From positions 1 through 32,886 of the forward strand of contig JAJYEX010000006.1 in NCBI GenBank assembly GCA_021785515.1: DNA of 32,886 nt, written 5' to 3'. Every line of letters begins with the position of its first letter. Position 1 is the first letter of the stretch. The position numbers and the translations under genes are program-made. Below, piece by piece: positions 17,757-25,489 of the stretch. A model generated the notes under the pieces. The model was not told the DNA's origin. It saw only the letters and a program-made list of their open reading frames with translations, and did no database searches. This DNA is from Pseudomonadota bacterium. GTDB taxonomy: Bacteria; Pseudomonadota; Gammaproteobacteria; Acidiferrobacterales; UBA6901.

Positions 17757-18638
17757 CTACTTGCGCCGCCGCTGCTGCAGCAGGGGGAACCCCAGCGCCT
17801 CACGCGACTCGAAATAGCTTTGTGCCACAAGACGTGCCAAGGCACGCACCCGCCCGATATACGCCGCACGCTCGGTCGTAGAGATAGCGCCACGCGCATC
17901 CAGCAGATTGAAGGTGTGTGAGCACTTCATGACCATTTCGAATCCGGGTAGAGGAAGCCTTTCCGCCATGAGGCGTTTCGCCTCACTCTCGAAATCATTG
18001 AACTGCTGAAACAGCCAGTTGACGTTGCTGTGTTCGAAATTGTAGCGCGACTGTTCGACTTCATTCTGGTGATACACATCGCCATAGCTGACGTCCTTGG
18101 TCCAGCGGATATCGAAGATGTTGTCGACTCCCTGGAGATACATGGCAAGACGCTCGAGCCCGTAGGTAATCTCGCCGAGCACCGGCTTGCAGGCGAGGCT
18201 TCCGACTTCCTGGAAATAGGTGAATTGCGTCACCTCCATACCGTCGAGCCACACTTCCCAACCAAGCCCCCAGGCCCCCAAGGTGGGCGATTCCCAGTCA
18301 TCTTCTACGAACCGCACGTCGTGTAGGCTGGTATCGATGCCAAGCTTGCCCAACGACCCGAGATACAGATCCTGAATATTGTCCGGTGATGGCTTGAGCA
18401 CCACCTGGAACTGATAGTAGTGCTGCAGCCGATTGGGATTATCGCCATAGCGACCATCTTTGGGACGTCGCGACGGCTGCACGTAAGCCGCCCGCCACGG
18501 CTCCGGACCGAGCGCCCGCAAAAAGGTGGCGGTATGGAACGTTCCGGCCCCCATCTCCATGTCGTATGGCTGGAGGATGACACAACCCTGGTCGGCCCAG
18601 TATCGCTGCAGAGAAAGTATGAGGTCCTGAAAGTTCAG
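17757..18638 (-). CDS. glyQ: Glycyl-tRNA synthetase alpha subunit, apparent CTG start
   Basis: The catalytic alpha subunit that activates glycine and charges tRNA-Gly. Family blocks [23 protein letters not shown] and [14 protein letters not shown] are present. The conserved N-terminus ([18 protein letters not shown]) lies upstream of the first ATG (18560) and must be translated. Reading back in frame to a TAA stop, no ATG, GTG or TTG occurs. The codon exactly where the family starts is CTG (18638-18636), overlapping the mtgA stop as CTGA, with AAAAAGG about eight bases upstream. That gives 293 residues (E. coli 303). The ATG at 18560 would remove 26 core residues. A sequencing error is the alternative. 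Confidence 0.88.
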   Translation of the reverse strand: MNFQDLILSLQRYWADQGCVILQPYDMEMGAGTFHTATFLRALGPEPWRAAYVQPSRRPKDGRYGDNPNRLQHYYQFQVVLKPSPDNIQDLYLGSLGKLGIDTSLHDVRFVEDDWESPTLGAWGLGWEVWLDGMEVTQFTYFQEVGSLACKPVLGEITYGLERLAMYLQGVDNIFDIRWTKDVSYGDVYHQNEVEQSRYNFEHSNVNWLFQQFNDFESEAKRLMAERLPLPGFEMVMKCSHTFNLLDARGAISTTERAAYIGRVRALARLVAQSYFESREALGFPLLQQRRRK

Positions 18639-19564
18639 ATAATGGCCTTTTTGTGCCGATTGTAAGTGACAACCTGATCCGCAGGATTATAACCTGCCGA
18701 TCCCTGCCCGTGCACGGAAGAGCCTGCACCGACCGGAGCAGAACCTGCGTGCGGTTGCGGCTGCCCCGACATTCCGGGAGCCGCCCCAACGGCGCCACCT
18801 GAATTGCCGGCTTTCTCAGTTGAATCCGGCGCTTTCATCTGGTCCCCGTAAAGGCGGACCATCTCACCCAGAATCTTCCGTGAATGCCGCATGAAGAACG
18901 GGCCACGATGGGCAGGATTGTTTCGGACTGGGCTTGGCAGGGTCGCTGCGAGATCCACGGCCTGAACCAAGGAGAGATCCGATGCGGGAATTCCCCAGTA
19001 GGCCTCGGAGGCAGCCTCAATACCGTAAATCCCGCGCCCGAACTGGGCAGTATTGAGGTAAATCTCCAATATGCGGCGCTTGCTCAAATGATGCGTCAGG
19101 CCCCAGGTAAGCAGGGTCTCATTCAGTTTCCGCAGAAAGCTGCGCGAGGGCGTCAAAAATAGATTCTTCGCGGTCTGCTGTGAAATTGTGCTGGCGCCAT
19201 AGACAATGCGCCGCCTCTCAACGTCATACAGAAATGCGTCGCGGATCGCTGTTGGATCAAAGCCGTCCCTTTCCTGATAGAAACGGCTATCCTCCGCTAC
19301 GATTACCGCGCGCTGCGCATAGCCGGGGATCTGCTCCAGCGGTACCGGGTCCCAGCGCAGCGCCGGCCAATGCTTGGCCGCCCGCGTGAACTGGTAATGA
19401 CGGATGAACCGCGTTTCGGGAACTGGGCCACGCTCCAGCCGCTTCCAGTTAGGCCAGATACTGGCAACATAGGCCATGTCGGCAACAGCAAGAAGCAGAA
19501 CGACCCGCAAAGTCCAGCGGGACATCCACCTCAACCAGCCGGATCGACGTCTTGTCCTGCCCAT
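18635..19564 (-). CDS. mtgA: Monofunctional peptidoglycan glycosyltransferase MtgA
   Basis: A membrane-anchored GT51 enzyme that polymerises lipid II into glycan strands. The 309 residues hold a transmembrane anchor (about 18-37), the first catalytic Glu in VAEDSRF (E91), the [15 protein letters not shown] block, and the second Glu in RRILEIYLN. Motif I normally reads EDxxFxxHxG; here it is [11 protein letters not shown], one residue longer and without the His. The last 65 residues are a Gly/Ala/Pro/Ser-rich tail absent from most MtgA proteins. The stop overlaps the presumed CTG start of glyQ. Confidence 0.9.
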   Translation of the reverse strand: MGRTRRRSGWLRWMSRWTLRVVLLLAVADMAYVASIWPNWKRLERGPVPETRFIRHYQFTRAAKHWPALRWDPVPLEQIPGYAQRAVIVAEDSRFYQERDGFDPTAIRDAFLYDVERRRIVYGASTISQQTAKNLFLTPSRSFLRKLNETLLTWGLTHHLSKRRILEIYLNTAQFGRGIYGIEAASEAYWGIPASDLSLVQAVDLAATLPSPVRNNPAHRGPFFMRHSRKILGEMVRLYGDQMKAPDSTEKAGNSGGAVGAAPGMSGQPQPHAGSAPVGAGSSVHGQGSAGYNPADQVVTYNRHKKAII

Positions 19565-20129
19565 TTTCCGTCACTCACATCCGGATGTGTCCGGACGCCC
19601 CACGCAAACAGGGCCGCCCTGCCGGCACCCTGACACCGTACTTTAAGCCGGAAGGGATTATACCAGCGGGTTGCCGCAGTCCATCCGGCTTTCCGTCGCA
19701 ATTACCCTGCCTGCCACTTAACTGACGCGGGGAATGGACAGGTACGGCAAATTGGCTTAAGGTGCACGTCGAGGCGCAAAGACGCACGTGCTGTCATACC
19801 CGAACCACCGGGGAGGATTGGGCCAGCAGGCAGCCGGCATCCAGAGACGTACGGAATGCGGGCTGCCTGCAGGACCATGAGCCGTATCCCCAGCCACACG
19901 CTTGAACTCGCTACGCTCTGTTCCTTTATTTTTATAAATCATTGATTTAACGTATAAGATTATTGCGGCTGTCTGGCGCCCGTGCTGATGCAGCAATCTC
20001 GCCGGCCGCATAAATAGTTTAGAATTCTTCACGGTCCGGACGGATGGTGCCCGCGGGACGGACCAAGCACCCGGCACCGTCCGGTCCTGTCCTAAAAGAC
20101 TTGCGCAAATACTGGCCTGAAGATACGAG
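19565..20129. other. Intergenic region between divergent mtgA and PP-loop operons
   Basis: These 565 bases show no gene I can support; open frames on the minus strand lack ribosome sites and family features. An A/T-rich stretch at 19920-19970 is the likeliest promoter area. A long perfect hairpin lies at 19826-19870. No riboswitch class or tRNA is recognised. Confidence 0.5.
19826..19870. repeat. Strong 14-bp hairpin, no T-run
   Basis: GCAGGCAGCC pairs exactly with GGCTGCCTGC (19861-19870). After one G-G mismatch GCAT pairs with ATGC (19856-19859), leaving a 15-base loop. No T-run follows on either strand, so it is not a standard terminator. It could be a REP-type palindromic element or an RNA structure of a leader. 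Confidence 0.6.
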
Positions 20130-21182
20130 ATGACGGTGACAACTCAGACGCGCAGAGCGGTGGCGCTAATATCCGGCGGGCTCGATTCCCTGCTCGCTGC
20201 GCGCCTGATGCTCGACCAAGGCATCCATGTCGAAGGGCTCAATTTCTACACCGGTTTCTGCGTCGAAGGCCACACTCACGCGATACGTGAGCGCCGCCGG
20301 ACCAAGCCGCAACGCAACAACGCGTTGTGGGTGGCCGAGCAACTCGGAATCCGGCTGCACCTGGTTGAGGTCGTCGAGGAATACAAGACAATAGTGATAA
20401 ATCCAAAGCACGGATACGGGGCACACCTAAACCCCTGCCTCGACTGCAAGGGCTTCATGGTCGGCAAGGCGCGCGCCTGGATGGAAGCACACGGATTCGA
20501 TTTCATTGTTACGGGAGAGGTGATCGGGCAGCGCCCCAATTCGCAGCGCCGTGACGCCTTGCCAGTAGTCGCGCGCGAATCCGGAGCTCTCGACCGGTTG
20601 CTGCGGCCATTGTGCGCAAAGCTTTTGGCGCCAACCCTGCCCGAGCGCGAGGGCTGGGTCGACCGTGAGAGGTTGCTGGCGCTGAATGGCCGGAACCGTA
20701 AGCCGCAGATCGCCTTGGCCGAAAGCTACGGGTTCCGGGACTACGCACAGCCCGCGGGCGGTTGCTGTTTTCTCACGGATGCCAACTATTCCAGCCGGCT
20801 GTCGGACCTTTGGGCAACACGCGGGGAAAAACAGTATGACCTTGACGACATCATGCTGCTCAAGGTCGGCCGTCATTTGCGTCCGCGGCCTAATTTCAAG
20901 CTTATCGTCGGCAGGGAGGAAGGCGAGAACCGGTATCTGAGCGGGTACCGTCGCCAGTTTGTGCACATGGAGGCCACGAGCCATCACGGCCCTCTTGCGT
21001 TGATAGACGGCGATGCGGCAGATGACGATATTGAACTTGCGGCGCGCCTTACTGCGCGGTTTGGACAAGGACGTAACGCCGACAAGGTAACCATCCAGGT
21101 AACTGACCCGCAGCGCGGAACCAGGCAGATAGAAGTTACGCCGATTCCGGCTGATGAAATTCCCTTGAATTGGTATCTGTAA
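20130..21182 (+). CDS. PP-loop thiouridylase-like ATPase with NFACT-R-like C-terminal domain
   Basis: A 350-residue protein. The N-terminal half is an adenine-nucleotide alpha hydrolase with the PP-loop SGGLDS (15-20), as in tRNA sulfur-transfer enzymes MnmA and ThiI. It carries CLDC (C103, C106) and a GGCC pair (C212, C213) where such enzymes keep catalytic cysteines. The C-terminal 130 residues (KVGRHLRPRPNFKLIVGREEGENRYL) look like the NFACT-R/DUF814 domain found in RNA-binding factors. ATP-dependent thiolation of a tRNA or other RNA is likely, with TusA next door as sulfur donor. The true substrate is unknown; a canonical mnmA gene would be longer and lack this C-terminal domain. Confidence 0.8.
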   Translation: MTVTTQTRRAVALISGGLDSLLAARLMLDQGIHVEGLNFYTGFCVEGHTHAIRERRRTKPQRNNALWVAEQLGIRLHLVEVVEEYKTIVINPKHGYGAHLNPCLDCKGFMVGKARAWMEAHGFDFIVTGEVIGQRPNSQRRDALPVVARESGALDRLLRPLCAKLLAPTLPEREGWVDRERLLALNGRNRKPQIALAESYGFRDYAQPAGGCCFLTDANYSSRLSDLWATRGEKQYDLDDIMLLKVGRHLRPRPNFKLIVGREEGENRYLSGYRRQFVHMEATSHHGPLALIDGDAADDDIELAARLTARFGQGRNADKVTIQVTDPQRGTRQIEVTPIPADEIPLNWYL

Positions 21183-21425
21183 ATGGGCTGCTATTCGCTT
21201 GACGTTCGCAATTTGCTCTGTCCGATGCCGGTCATACGAACCCAGAACCGGATAGTTGAGCTCAATGCCGGCGACATTCTGGAAGTACGCTGCACGGACC
21301 CGGGGGCGCTCCAGGATATCCCGGCGTGGTGTCGCATCAATGGACACGAAGTGCTCCGCAATGACATTGAGAACGGCGAGGTCGTTGTGATTGTCCGGGT
21401 CGGTTCCGCAGAGAGCGCGCGGTGA
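21183..21425 (+). CDS. tusA: TusA-family sulfur carrier
   Basis: A small (80 residues) sulfur-transfer protein with the LCPMP signature, whose Cys13 would carry persulfide sulfur. The two-layer alpha/beta pattern and the closing VVVIVRV strand are typical. Its ATG follows the PP-loop gene stop with no gap, and its own stop overlaps the GTG start of the next gene, so the three genes are one translation-coupled unit. It probably hands sulfur to the neighbouring PP-loop protein; roles in sulfur oxidation known for some TusA proteins cannot be excluded. Confidence 0.88.
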   Translation: MGCYSLDVRNLLCPMPVIRTQNRIVELNAGDILEVRCTDPGALQDIPAWCRINGHEVLRNDIENGEVVVIVRVGSAESAR

Positions 21426-22591
21426 GCGAAGGAGGCGAGCCGAAGCTTTTGGACCGCACGGACCCCGTGCGTTACCGGGCAAGCCGGCGCGTTACGTTTG
21501 TAAGTCTGGGGACGAATACCTTTCTGGCATTGGCCCAAGTAGTCGCCGGTTTCATTGGCCGCTCGCAGGGCCTGGTCGCGGATGGCTTCCATACGCTTTC
21601 GGACCTCACAACCGACTCGCTGGTGCTGTTTGCACTATCACATAGCACCAAGGCCGCTGACGAAGAACACCCGTACGGCCACGCCCGCATCGAAACCGCC
21701 GCGACCGTCGCCCTGGGAGCAGTGCTGTTGCTGGTGGCCATCAGCATTGCGGTACGCGCCGGACTTCACCTTCTGGCCGCAGCCGCGCTGCCCGCACCTT
21801 CACCGCTTACCCTGTGGGTATCGGGCCTGACCATACTGTCGAAGGAGGGGCTATACCGCTATACGGAGCGCACTGCGCGACGCTATTCGTCAGAGCTTTT
21901 GCATGCAAACGCCTGGCATCATCGCAGCGACGCGATTTCTTCAATAATCGTGTTTGTCGGCATTGCAGGCTCCCTTGCGGGAGTTCATTACATGGATTCG
22001 CTGGCGGCGCTGGCCGTGGCGCTGTTCGTGGGAAAAGTCGGCATTAGTCTCGGGTGGCCAGCGATCAATGAGCTGATTGATACCGGGCTTGATCCCGACC
22101 AGTTGCGCCAAATACGCGAGGCAATCCTCGGGGTAAGCGGAGTCAAGACGCTGCACCTGCTGCGCACACGGCGTCTTGGTGGTCGTGGCCTGATAGACGT
22201 TCATCTGCTGGTCGATGAAACCATAAGTGTGTCTGAGGGTCATCAGATCAGCGAAGCGGTGCGCATGAAGCTGATCACGGAAATCGATGGAATTGCGGAC
22301 GTGATGGTCCACATCGACCCCGAGGACGACACGGCGCGGTCGCCATCGCTCGCTCTACCGCTGCGCGATCAGGTTCTGCAGCGGCTGGAGGGGTATTTCG
22401 GGAATATCCACGAAAGGTCCCTTATAGAGCGTGTCACCCTGCATTACCTGGACGGACAGATCTGCGTGGAGATCGTGATCCCGTTCAGCGCGGCTCCCGA
22501 TCGCGCCTCTGCCGCACGACTCACGAGGCAACTCCAAGATGCGGTGAAACCGGATCCTGATATCGCTACAATATCCGTCTATTTTCATTGA
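21422..22591 (+). CDS. Cation diffusion facilitator (FieF-like metal efflux transporter)
   Basis: An inner-membrane divalent metal/proton antiporter of 389 residues. Metal-site motifs are HTLSD (H57, D61) on the second helix and HHRSD on the fifth, with HPYGHARIE in the loop between helices 2 and 3. Beyond the usual C-terminal cytoplasmic domain (about 205-295) an extra 90 residues resemble a second such domain. The total exceeds the ~300 of E. coli FieF. It starts at GTG, overlapping the tusA stop by four bases. Metal specificity (Fe, Zn, Mn) cannot be told. Its end abuts the first NtrC site of glnA. Confidence 0.85.
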   Translation: MSEGGEPKLLDRTDPVRYRASRRVTFVSLGTNTFLALAQVVAGFIGRSQGLVADGFHTLSDLTTDSLVLFALSHSTKAADEEHPYGHARIETAATVALGAVLLLVAISIAVRAGLHLLAAAALPAPSPLTLWVSGLTILSKEGLYRYTERTARRYSSELLHANAWHHRSDAISSIIVFVGIAGSLAGVHYMDSLAALAVALFVGKVGISLGWPAINELIDTGLDPDQLRQIREAILGVSGVKTLHLLRTRRLGGRGLIDVHLLVDETISVSEGHQISEAVRMKLITEIDGIADVMVHIDPEDDTARSPSLALPLRDQVLQRLEGYFGNIHERSLIERVTLHYLDGQICVEIVIPFSAAPDRASAARLTRQLQDAVKPDPDIATISVYFH

Positions 22592-22608
22592 TGCACTATT
22601 AATGTGCA
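22592..22608. promoter_or_regulatory. NtrC-binding site 1 upstream of glnA
   Basis: TGCAC-N7-GTGCA is a perfect dyad matching the NtrC consensus (GCAC-N7-GTGC core). It is centred at 22600, about 128 bp before the predicted start of transcription and 30 bp from site 2, and begins at the first base after the preceding gene's stop codon. Confidence 0.8.
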
Positions 22609-22620
22609 TATGGCATTATT

Positions 22621-22638
22621 GCGCACCATTACCGTGCG
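22621..22638. promoter_or_regulatory. NtrC-binding site 2 upstream of glnA
   Basis: The core GCAC-N7-GTGC (22623-22637) with flanking symmetric bases GC/GC gives a second NtrC dyad, centred at 22630. The 30-bp distance from site 1 places both on one DNA face, as in the glnA enhancer of enteric bacteria. Confidence 0.78.
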
Positions 22639-22701
22639 TAACCACAAAGTAAGCGATCTTGAAACCTGCGCAAAAACAGCGAACTAACGTCATTCCGGTC
22701 A

Positions 22702-22717
22702 TGGCATATTTCATGCA
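22702..22717 (+). promoter_or_regulatory. Sigma-54 promoter of glnA
   Basis: TGGCATATTTCATGCA contains the obligatory GG (22703-22704), ten bases, then GC (22715-22716), close to the TGGCAC-N5-TTGCA consensus. The start is predicted near 22728, giving an ~85-base leader. Together with the two NtrC sites this predicts induction under nitrogen limitation. Confidence 0.8.
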
Positions 22718-22812
22718 AAATGTCGAACTCGAGCCCGTTCGGTTGCGTGCCTAGCGACAGGTCCTATTTCAAACCAGTTTTGTAATTTAATTTCCCTTTA
22801 GGAGGAAACCCG

Positions 22813-24222
22813 ATGTCTGGCGCTGACGTACTTAAGATGATCAAGGAAAATGAAGCGAAATTTGTGGACTTTCGCTTTACCGACACCAAGGGCAAGGAAC
22901 AGCACGTGTCGGTACCCGCGAGCACTGTCGATGCATCCTTATTTGAGGAAGGCAAGATGTTTGATGGTTCCTCGATCGCGGGCTGGAAGGGCATCCATGA
23001 ATCGGACATGATTCTGATGCCGGATTCGTCCACGGCGGTAATGGATCCGTTCATGGAAGAGAAGACACTTATCCTGCGGTGCGATGTCATTGAACCGAAC
23101 ACCATGCAGGGCTATGAACGTGATCCCAGGTCGCTTGCAAAGCGCGCTGAGGCCTACCTGAAGAGCACGGGCATAGCCGACACGGCGTACTTCGGGCCAG
23201 AGGCCGAGTTTTTTATCTTTGACGACGTCCGTTGGGGTTCTGACATCAGCGGATCCTTCGTCAAGGTGGATTCGGAGGAAGCGTCCTGGAACACCGAGAA
23301 GGTGTACGAAGGCGGCAACATGGGTCACCGACCCGGCATTAAGGGCGGATATTTCCCGGTGCCGCCAGTCGATTCGCAACAGGATATCCGTTCTGCCATG
23401 TGCCTCGCGATGGAGGAGATGGGACTCAGCATCGAGACCCACCATCACGAGGTAGCGACTGCCGGTCAGAATGAGATTGGCATGAAGTTCAACACCTTGG
23501 TCAAGAAGGCCGATGAACTGCAGATCTACAAGTATTGCGTACTGAATGTCGCGCATGCCTATGGAAAAACAGCGACTTTCATGCCGAAACCGCTGGTTGG
23601 CGACAACGGCTCCGGAATGCACGTCCATCAGTCGCTGGCAAAGGGCGGCAAGAACCTGTTCACCGGAAATGGCTATGGTGGCCTGAGTGACACTGCGCTT
23701 TACTACATCGGCGGCATCATCAAACATGCCCGCGCGGTTAATGCGTTCACCAATTCGCTGACAAACAGCTACAAGCGGCTGGTTCCAGGCTTCGAGGCAC
23801 CCGTCATGCTGGCCTATTCGGCCCGCAATCGTTCAGCGTCGATCCGCATTCCGTACGTGTCCAATCCCAAAGCGCGTCGCATCGAGGTTCGTTTCCCCGA
23901 CGCCGGCAGCAACCCATACTTCGCCTTCGCTGCCATGATGATGGCTGGTCTCGATGGTATACAGAACAAGATCCATCCGGGTGAAGCCATGGACAAGGAC
24001 CTGTATGACCTTCCTCCGGAAGAGGAGAAGAAAATCCCGACAGTGTGCCATGCGCTCGATCAGGCCCTCGATGCCCTGGACAAGGACCGCAAGTTCCTCA
24101 CCGCCGGCGGTGTCTTCACTGACGACCTCATCGATGCCTACATCAGCCTCAAGATGAACGACGTTACGCGCATGCGGATGACCACCCATCCGGTGGAGTT
24201 CGATATGTATTACAGCGTCTAA
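22813..24222 (+). CDS. glnA: Glutamine synthetase type I (GlnA)
   Basis: Makes glutamine from glutamate, ammonia and ATP; it forms a dodecamer. The 469 residues match the bacterial type I-beta enzyme, with DGSSIAGW, the GPEAEFF and [10 protein letters not shown] blocks, and Tyr398 in [10 protein letters not shown], the residue adenylylated by GlnE in the family. A strong ribosome site (AGGAGG, 22800-22805) precedes the ATG. Control is by the sigma-54 promoter and NtrC sites upstream. A strong terminator follows, and ntrB-ntrC come next. Confidence 0.97.
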   Translation: MSGADVLKMIKENEAKFVDFRFTDTKGKEQHVSVPASTVDASLFEEGKMFDGSSIAGWKGIHESDMILMPDSSTAVMDPFMEEKTLILRCDVIEPNTMQGYERDPRSLAKRAEAYLKSTGIADTAYFGPEAEFFIFDDVRWGSDISGSFVKVDSEEASWNTEKVYEGGNMGHRPGIKGGYFPVPPVDSQQDIRSAMCLAMEEMGLSIETHHHEVATAGQNEIGMKFNTLVKKADELQIYKYCVLNVAHAYGKTATFMPKPLVGDNGSGMHVHQSLAKGGKNLFTGNGYGGLSDTALYYIGGIIKHARAVNAFTNSLTNSYKRLVPGFEAPVMLAYSARNRSASIRIPYVSNPKARRIEVRFPDAGSNPYFAFAAMMMAGLDGIQNKIHPGEAMDKDLYDLPPEEEKKIPTVCHALDQALDALDKDRKFLTAGGVFTDDLIDAYISLKMNDVTRMRMTTHPVEFDMYYSV

Positions 24223-24247
24223 GTCACGCGATCACAGCAGTACCCTG

Positions 24248-24276
24248 AAACGCCCCCGTTATGGGGGCGTTTTTTT
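24248..24276 (+). terminator. Rho-independent terminator of glnA
   Basis: ACGCCCCC pairs with GGGGGCGT across a five-base loop and is followed by seven T. It lies about 25 bases after the glnA stop codon, separating glnA from ntrBC. Confidence 0.92.
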
Positions 24277-24306
24277 GTGCCAGTTCAGCAGTTAGGGAAT
24301 TTTAAG

Positions 24307-24323
24307 TGCACTATGTTGGTGCA
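24307..24323. promoter_or_regulatory. NtrC-binding site upstream of ntrB
   Basis: TGCAC-N7-GTGCA again gives a perfect NtrC dyad, about 115 bp before the ntrB start. In enteric bacteria a similar site near the ntrB promoter lets NtrC repress its own operon; that role is probable here. Only a single full site is visible. Confidence 0.75.
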
Positions 24324-24348
24324 TTTTAGATCGTGCTAAAATAAGGCT

Positions 24349-24378
24349 TTGATATAAGTTACTTATTTTTAACATAAA
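24349..24378 (+). promoter_or_regulatory. Candidate promoter of ntrBC
   Basis: TTGATA (24349-24354) and CATAAA (24373-24378), 18 bases apart in a very A/T-rich stretch, are the best sigma-70-like pair after the glnA terminator. The NtrC site lies about 25 bp upstream. Weak evidence. Confidence 0.3.
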
Positions 24379-24421
24379 TTCGTTATGGTGCGTTTATTGC
24401 TTTTGCTGAGATAGTGACATT

Positions 24422-25489
24422 TTGCGATGCAAGCCCGTGAATGACTGCCAACACATACTGGAAAATCTGAGCGCTACCGTGATCGTGCTTGATCCAAATC
24501 TGCGCGTCCGCTCAGTCAACCCGGCCGGTGAAATGCTTTTCCAGATCAGCGCCCGCCAGATTCTGGGTCAGCTTGCGGCAGACCTGCTCCCGCACAACGC
24601 ATCATTAATCCGTCAATTTGGCGAGGCGCTCCAAAGCGGCCATCCATTCACCGAGCACGGGCTGCGTGTCACCCTTGCCGATGGCCGCGACATCACCGTG
24701 GACTGCGCCGTCACGCCGGTCGCAGTTAATGCGGATAGCGAACTGCTCGTGGAATGGACGCCGGTAGACCGGTTGCTCCGTATCGCACGTGAGGAAAAGA
24801 TGCTGGATCAGCACGCTACCAGCCGGGCGCTGATCCGTGGTCTCGCGCACGAGATCAAGAACCCCCTGGGGGGCTTGCGCGGTGCAGCGCAGCTGCTGGA
24901 ACGCAGACTGCCCGATGCGGAGCTCGCCGAATACACCCGCATCATCATACGCGAGGCTGACCGTCTGCGCGGACTTGTGGATCGCATGATCGGCCCCAAC
25001 GTGCCGCTCAACAAGCGCCCCACGAACATACACCAGATATTCGAGCACGTCCGCAGCTTGGTGCTGGCGGAAATCCCGGAAGGCATCAGTGTGCGTCGCG
25101 ATTACGATCCCAGCCTTCCGGAGTTCCCGGCTGATCTGGATCAGCTCATCCAGGCCATTCTCAACATAACACGCAATGCGACGCAGGCGCTGGACGGGAA
25201 AGGTGCGGTCTGGCTGCGATCGCGCGTGGAACGTCAGGTCACCATAGGGCAAAAACACCATCGCCTGGCTGTGCGCGCCGAAATCGAAGACAACGGCCCT
25301 GGTGTTCCGGATGAAATCCGCGAACACATTTTCTATCCGATGATCACCGGGCGCGCAGACGGTACTGGCCTGGGTCTGTCGATCGCGCAGGACATCATCC
25401 ATCAGCATGGAGGCATGATCGAGTGCGTCAGCCGGCCATTGCAGACAATTTTCCGCATTTATTTGCCGATGGAGGACGGAAATGGGTAA
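24422..25489 (+). CDS. ntrB: Nitrogen regulation sensor kinase NtrB (GlnL)
   Basis: A soluble histidine kinase that phosphorylates NtrC when nitrogen is short, under PII control. It has an N-terminal PAS domain (about 8-115), the H box with phospho-acceptor H143 in GLAHEIKNPLGG, the N box (ITRNATQAL) and G boxes (DNGPGVP, GTGLGLSIA). The start is uncertain: TTG 24422 gives 355 residues and GTG 24437 five fewer; neither has a good ribosome site. It overlaps ntrC by eight bases. Confidence 0.93.
   Translation: MRCKPVNDCQHILENLSATVIVLDPNLRVRSVNPAGEMLFQISARQILGQLAADLLPHNASLIRQFGEALQSGHPFTEHGLRVTLADGRDITVDCAVTPVAVNADSELLVEWTPVDRLLRIAREEKMLDQHATSRALIRGLAHEIKNPLGGLRGAAQLLERRLPDAELAEYTRIIIREADRLRGLVDRMIGPNVPLNKRPTNIHQIFEHVRSLVLAEIPEGISVRRDYDPSLPEFPADLDQLIQAILNITRNATQALDGKGAVWLRSRVERQVTIGQKHHRLAVRAEIEDNGPGVPDEIREHIFYPMITGRADGTGLGLSIAQDIIHQHGGMIECVSRPLQTIFRIYLPMEDGNG

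Noticed and set aside
19750-19870. Possible riboswitch (GCGCAAAGACGC resembles part of a cyclic di-GMP aptamer)
   Set aside because: The other conserved blocks of that aptamer are absent; only the simple hairpin remains.
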